DNA from: an uncultured Pseudomonadota bacterium
GTDB lineage: Bacteria > Lernaellota > Lernaellaia > Lernaellales > Lernaellaceae
Length of the DNA stretch: 10,051 bases
Assembly: GCA_937967875.1 (NCBI GenBank)
Contig: CALBTQ010000355.1
Span: 1 to 10,051 of the forward strand
Reading direction: 5' to 3'
Shown: positions 7,102 to 10,051 of the stretch, one piece after another
How positions within the stretch are numbered: the first letter of the stretch is position 1
Layout of the letters: every line of letters starts with the position of its first letter
Notes under the pieces: generated by a model
What the model was told of the DNA's origin: nothing
The model's input: the letters and a program-made list of their open reading frames with translations, nothing else
Database searches by the model: none
Position numbers and translations under genes: made by a program

Positions 7102-7980
7102 ATGTTGATTCTGATTTCCGACGCATTCGACAACGTACTGCCCGGCAAACTCGCTCGATTCGGTGAAGTGACCGACGATCAGGCCCGCCTGCCGGAGGCG
7201 GACATCGTCCTGATTCGTTCCAAAACCAAGTGCACCAAAGAGTGGATCGACCGGGCGACCAACCTCAAATTGATCATCCGCGGCGGCGTGGGCATGGACA
7301 ACATCGACCGCGAATACGCCGCAAGCAAAGGCGTCAAGTCCGTCAACACGGCGGCGGCTTCGGCGATCGCGGTGGCGGAACTGTCTTTCGCGCTGATGCT
7401 GGCCGTGCCGAACCGGCTCATCGAAGGCCACAACGGCATGAAAGAAGGCAAGTGGCTCAAGAAGGAACTCAAACGCACCGAGCTGTTCGGCAAGACGCTG
7501 GGGTTGCTGGGCATCGGCAACATCGGCACGGAAGTGGCCAAACGCGCCGCCGCTTTCGGCATGAAAGTCATCGCGTATCGGCAGTCGGACAAGACGTCCG
7601 ATTACGCCGAGGTGGTGGCGAACGTCGACGATCTGTACGCACGCGCCGATTACATTTCCATTCATCTGCCGCTCAACGACGGCTCCAAAGGGATGATCGA
7701 CGCGGCGGCGATCGCCAAGATGAAAGACGGCGTGATCATCGTCAACACCGGCCGCGGCAAGGTCGTCATCGAGCCGGATCTGGCCGCCGCTCTGACCAGC
7801 GGCAAGGTTGCTGCATACGCCACCGATGTGTGGTATTCTGATCCGCCGGCCGACGATTGTCCGCTGTTGAACGCGCCCAACGTGATCATGACGCCGCACA
7901 TCGGCGCCAGCACGAAAGAGAACATGGGCCGCATCGGCGAAATCGCGGTGGAAATTATTTCCGACTTTATTAAAGATTAA
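7102..7980 (+). CDS. serA: D-3-phosphoglycerate dehydrogenase, short form
   Basis: This enzyme oxidises 3-phosphoglycerate to 3-phosphohydroxypyruvate, the first step of serine synthesis. The 292 residues contain the D-2-hydroxyacid dehydrogenase catalytic and nucleotide-binding domains only; the ACT regulatory domain of longer SerA proteins (about 410-530 aa) is absent. The substrate loop RGGVGMDNID lies at 60-69 and the Rossmann motif GIGNIG at 137-142. Catalytic Arg218 is in NTGRGK and His266 in TPHIGAS. The acidic catalytic position in DVWYSDP is Asp247 instead of the usual Glu. After the second strand, Arg160 (VIAYR) replaces the Asp typical of NAD-specific enzymes, suggesting NADP(H) use. 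AAGGAGG at 7088-7094 with 7-nt spacing fixes the start. serC follows after 17 bp. Another 2-hydroxyacid dehydrogenase activity is possible from sequence alone, but the serC neighbour strongly favours SerA. Confidence 0.92.
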   Translation: MLILISDAFDNVLPGKLARFGEVTDDQARLPEADIVLIRSKTKCTKEWIDRATNLKLIIRGGVGMDNIDREYAASKGVKSVNTAAASAIAVAELSFALMLAVPNRLIEGHNGMKEGKWLKKELKRTELFGKTLGLLGIGNIGTEVAKRAAAFGMKVIAYRQSDKTSDYAEVVANVDDLYARADYISIHLPLNDGSKGMIDAAAIAKMKDGVIIVNTGRGKVVIEPDLAAALTSGKVAAYATDVWYSDPPADDCPLLNAPNVIMTPHIGASTKENMGRIGEIAVEIISDFIKD

Positions 7981-7997
7981 TGGCAAGGAGTGAACGC

Positions 7998-9077
7998 ATG
8001 AAACGGGTGCACAATTTCTATGCCGGTCCCGCCGCGCTTCCGCTCGAGGCGTTGCAGGCCGCGTACGACGAGTTTTTCGATTTCCAGGGCTCGGGCATGT
8101 CGGTGATGGAAACCAGCCATCGCTCGAAGGAATACGACGCCGTGCACAACGAGGCCGTCGCCCTGGTGAAAAAGCTGCTCGCTCTGCCCGATAACTATCA
8201 CGTGTTGTTTTTGCAGGGCGGCGCCAGTCTGCAGTTCGCGATGGCGCCGATGAACCTGCTCAATCCCGAACTCAGCGCCGATTACGTGCTCACCGGCGCC
8301 TGGTCGAAAAAGGCGATCAAGGAAGCCAAAGGCATCGGCAAGACCCGCGTCGCGGCCACTTCCGAAGAAGCCGGCTTCACCTTCATTCCGACCGAGCTGG
8401 ATCTGGATCCGCAGGCCCGGTACGTGCACATCACCAGCAACAACACGATCAAGGGCACGCAGTACATGCAGTTCCCCGACACCGGCGACGTGCCGTTGGT
8501 GGCCGACATGTCTTCGGACATGCTGTGGCGTCCTTTCGACGTCAAACCCTTCGGTCTGATTTACGCCGGCGCGCAGAAAAACCTCGGGCCGTCGGGCGTG
8601 ACGCTGGTCATCCTCCGCGACGACATGCTGGCCAAGTGCAATCCCACACTGCCCACGATGCTGCAGTATAAAACCTTCGTCGAGTCCAACTCGCTGTACA
8701 ACACCGCGCCGACCTTCGGCATCTACATGCTGCGCAACGTGCTGCGCTGGCTCGATGCGAGCGGCGGTCTGACGGCGATGGAAGCGCGCAACCGTAAAAA
8801 GGGCGATCTGCTTTACGGCATGATCGACGGCTCGAATGGCTACTACAATTGCCCGGTAAAGAAGGAAGATCGTTCGTTGATGAACGTCGTGTTCCGTCTG
8901 CCCAACGAAGAGCTGGAAGCCAAGTTCATCGCCGAAGGCAAAGCGCACGATTTTATCGGCCTCAAAGGCCATCGAAGCGTCGGCGGCTGCCGCGTGTCGA
9001 TGTACAACGCCACCTCGCCCGAGTCGATCGCCGCGCTGGTGGACTTCATGAAAAACTTCATGAGCAAGAACGGATAA
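7998..9077 (+). CDS. serC: Phosphoserine aminotransferase
   Basis: SerC is a PLP-dependent class V aminotransferase that converts 3-phosphohydroxypyruvate and glutamate to O-phosphoserine and 2-oxoglutarate. The 359-residue length fits the family. It starts with the typical NFYAGPAALP and continues with SVMETSHRSKEY (substrate phosphate-binding SHR, 40-42) and FLQGGAS (72-78; cofactor phosphate region). VADMSSD follows (about 168-174), then GAQKNLGPSG with Lys194 as the PLP Schiff-base lysine, and a C-terminal GHRSVGGCRVSMYNA. ATG 7998 is chosen for AAGGAG (7985-7990) at 7-nt spacing and the match to family N-termini. An earlier ATG at 7980 overlaps the serA stop as TAATG but adds six unsupported residues. 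The 17-bp gap to serA indicates co-transcription, and the gene ends in a double terminator. The assignment is firm. Confidence 0.97.
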   Translation: MKRVHNFYAGPAALPLEALQAAYDEFFDFQGSGMSVMETSHRSKEYDAVHNEAVALVKKLLALPDNYHVLFLQGGASLQFAMAPMNLLNPELSADYVLTGAWSKKAIKEAKGIGKTRVAATSEEAGFTFIPTELDLDPQARYVHITSNNTIKGTQYMQFPDTGDVPLVADMSSDMLWRPFDVKPFGLIYAGAQKNLGPSGVTLVILRDDMLAKCNPTLPTMLQYKTFVESNSLYNTAPTFGIYMLRNVLRWLDASGGLTAMEARNRKKGDLLYGMIDGSNGYYNCPVKKEDRSLMNVVFRLPNEELEAKFIAEGKAHDFIGLKGHRSVGGCRVSMYNATSPESIAALVDFMKNFMSKNG

Positions 9078-9102
9078 CCGATCCGTTACCGCCATACACA
9101 AT

Positions 9103-9139
9103 GGGGCGACTTCCTGACGGGAGTCGCCCCAACCTTTTT
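9103..9139 (+). terminator. Intrinsic terminator of serC, first copy
   Basis: GGGGCGACTTCC (9103-9114) pairs with GGGAGTCGCCCC (9119-9130) around a TGAC loop: 12 bp with one T-G wobble. A five-base T tract follows at 9135-9139. It ends the serine-cluster transcript 25 bp after the serC stop. Confidence 0.93.
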
Positions 9140-9176
9140 AAGACTTCCTGACGGAAGTCACCCCTACCTTTTTTAA
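9108..9176 (+). repeat. Tandem duplication of a 34-35-bp terminator unit
   Basis: Bases 9108-9141 (34 bp) and 9142-9176 (35 bp) are direct repeats that differ at three substitutions plus one extra T. Each unit holds a TGAC-loop hairpin, a C-rich segment, ACC, the T tract and AA. One substitution (GGG to GGA) turns the T-G wobble of the first copy into a T-A pair in the second. This looks like a local duplication that gave serC two stop signals. Confidence 0.85.
9142..9174 (+). terminator. Intrinsic terminator of serC, second copy
   Basis: GACTTCC (9142-9148) pairs perfectly with GGAAGTC (9153-9159) around the same TGAC loop. After a nine-base gap (9160-9168) comes a six-base T tract (9169-9174). 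The stem is shorter than in the first copy and the T tract further away, so this copy should be weaker. It ends 2 bp before the stop codon of the converging gene. Confidence 0.75.
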
Positions 9177-10006
9177 TTAATTGCTGTCGAGTTTGTTCAG
9201 CGTTTCCAGGGTGAGGCGCAACAACTCTTCCAGCTTGTTCATGCGCCCCGCGGCGCGCGACAGCTTGCCCGAGCGGGCCAGTTTTTCCAGTTCGAAAGCC
9301 TGACCGCGCAACGGCGCCACGCGCATGAGTTCGGCCAGCTCCTTGATCTCCTCGCTGAACATCGCGATGCGGTCGATGTCCTCTTCAGCCCAGGCGCGTT
9401 TGAGCAGCTCAAATGCTTCGGGCGCCTTCGCCGTAAAGGTTTCACCGGTTCGACGCACCAGGTCGGCGTTGTGATCGAACGCCTCCAGCAGCAGGTTGAG
9501 CGTAATCGGCTTGTCGGTCAGCCGGCGTTCGGCGTCGAACAGCTCGTCGCGGTCAAGCCATTTTTCCATCGTCTGTTGCACTTCGCCGATCTGCAGCGGC
9601 TTGGGCAGCGCATCGTCGGCCCCGGCGTCGACGAACTGCAGCCGCTGGTCGGGTTCGGCCCCCGCATACAAACCGATGATCGGCACGGGCACTTCGCGCG
9701 AGGCAAGTTTCTGCCGCAAATTCTCGACGACCTGGCGGCCCAAGGCGGCCAGCGACCGTGCATCGAGCAACACCAGATCGATCGGCGATTCATCGATTTC
9801 CAACAGCGCGTCTTCCAGATCGGACACCGCCTTGGTGCGATAGCCCAGCTTATCCAGCAGATGCGTCACGGCGAGTTGACCGACGCTGTCGGCATCCATA
9901 CACAAAATCGTCCGCTGCCCGCGCATGCCTTCCTGCAGCGAATGACGGGTGATGATCTTGCGATCCTCGATCGGCAGGTCGCTGTCTTTGAGCGCGGCGA
10001 TGTTGA
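9177..10006 (-). CDS. C-terminal part of a hybrid histidine kinase or multi-receiver protein, 5'-truncated
   Basis: At least 275 codons are present and the frame stays open to the fragment end, so the true start is missing. Residues before the internal Met at 9926 read RKIITRHSLQEG, which resembles the ITRHSL linker commonly preceding a second receiver in hybrid sensor kinases. Numbered from that Met, residues 5-124 form a receiver fold with the phospho-acceptor position Asp55 (DLVLLD) and Lys109 (ADDALPKP). One acidic-pocket residue is Ala12 (CMDAD) and the usual Thr/Ser is Tyr87. Residues about 137-245 form a helical HPt-like domain, but the site of the phospho-His (normally H-x-L-K-G) reads E-E-I-K-E, with Glu192. 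Both domains therefore look impaired for phosphorelay. The gene converges on serC with no visible terminator of its own here. The upstream kinase part and the signal are unknown. Confidence 0.82.
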
Positions 10007-10051
10007 AGATCGGAAGAGCGTCGTGTAGGGAAAGAGTGTAGATCTCGGTGG
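10007..10051 (-). other. Illumina P5/TruSeq adapter, reverse orientation (artefact)
   Basis: AGATCGGAAGAGCGTCGTG and the bases after it are the reverse complement of the adapter at bases 1-44, with one extra base. It is library sequence, not genome, and marks where the signalling gene is cut. Confidence 0.98.

Noticed and set aside
5715..9101. Long open frames antisense to the DUF1015 gene, serA and serC
   Set aside because: They mirror the coding strand of well-supported genes, lack family motifs and have no ribosome-binding sites that I find convincing. They are shadow frames.
1..10051. 44-bp terminal inverted repeats resembling a transposon or linear replicon
   Set aside because: Both ends are Illumina adapter sequence, and no transposase or replication gene is present.
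1..10051. CRISPR arrays, defence systems, insertion sequences, prophage or riboswitches
   Set aside because: I looked for spaced repeats, nuclease/helicase or transposase motifs and long structured leaders on both strands and found none. The gene leaders are too short for riboswitches.

Overview
This is a complete sequencing construct, not an excerpt. Bases 1-44 and 10007-10051 are the Illumina P5/TruSeq adapter in opposite orientations, so genuine DNA is about 45-10006 (9,962 bp) and the first and last genes are cut by the fragment ends. A ~10 kb piece bounded by the same adapter on both sides suggests a metagenomic synthetic long read (inference). The DNA is GC-rich and tightly coded. A lipid-anchored lipoprotein and a Blc-type lipocalin point to a diderm bacterium. 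The Lon sequence and an Asp-rich lipoprotein linker look deltaproteobacteria-like or from a related uncultured lineage, but this placement is weak.

Layout, left to right. A 3'-truncated lon protease gene (minus) diverges across a 327-bp spacer from a PEBP/YbhB-like lipoprotein with a poly-aspartate linker (plus). The lipoprotein gene converges on tRNA-Leu(CAG) (minus), with a strong terminator oriented for the tRNA. A secreted Blc-type lipocalin (minus) diverges from a YgiQ-family radical SAM protein (plus). Next is a three-gene plus-strand cluster: a DUF1015 protein, serA and serC. It ends in two tandem copies of a 34-35-bp intrinsic terminator unit. Converging on it is the 3' end of a large signalling gene (minus) encoding a receiver and an HPt-like domain.

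The functional core is the serine cluster. SerA oxidises 3-phosphoglycerate and SerC transaminates the product to O-phosphoserine. No phosphoserine phosphatase is present, and the first gene of the cluster is an uncharacterised DUF1015 protein with a ParB/Srx-like DGHHR motif. A phosphoserine- or serine-linked role for it is the most interesting hypothesis here. SerA itself is short (no ACT domain), has Arg where NAD-specific enzymes have Asp, and has Asp in place of the usual catalytic Glu.

The rest is mostly housekeeping or envelope function. No CRISPR array, insertion sequence, phage gene or defence system is visible. The main cautions are the adapters, which mimic terminal inverted repeats and extend lon with false codons, and the internal Met at 9926, which is not the start of the signalling gene.
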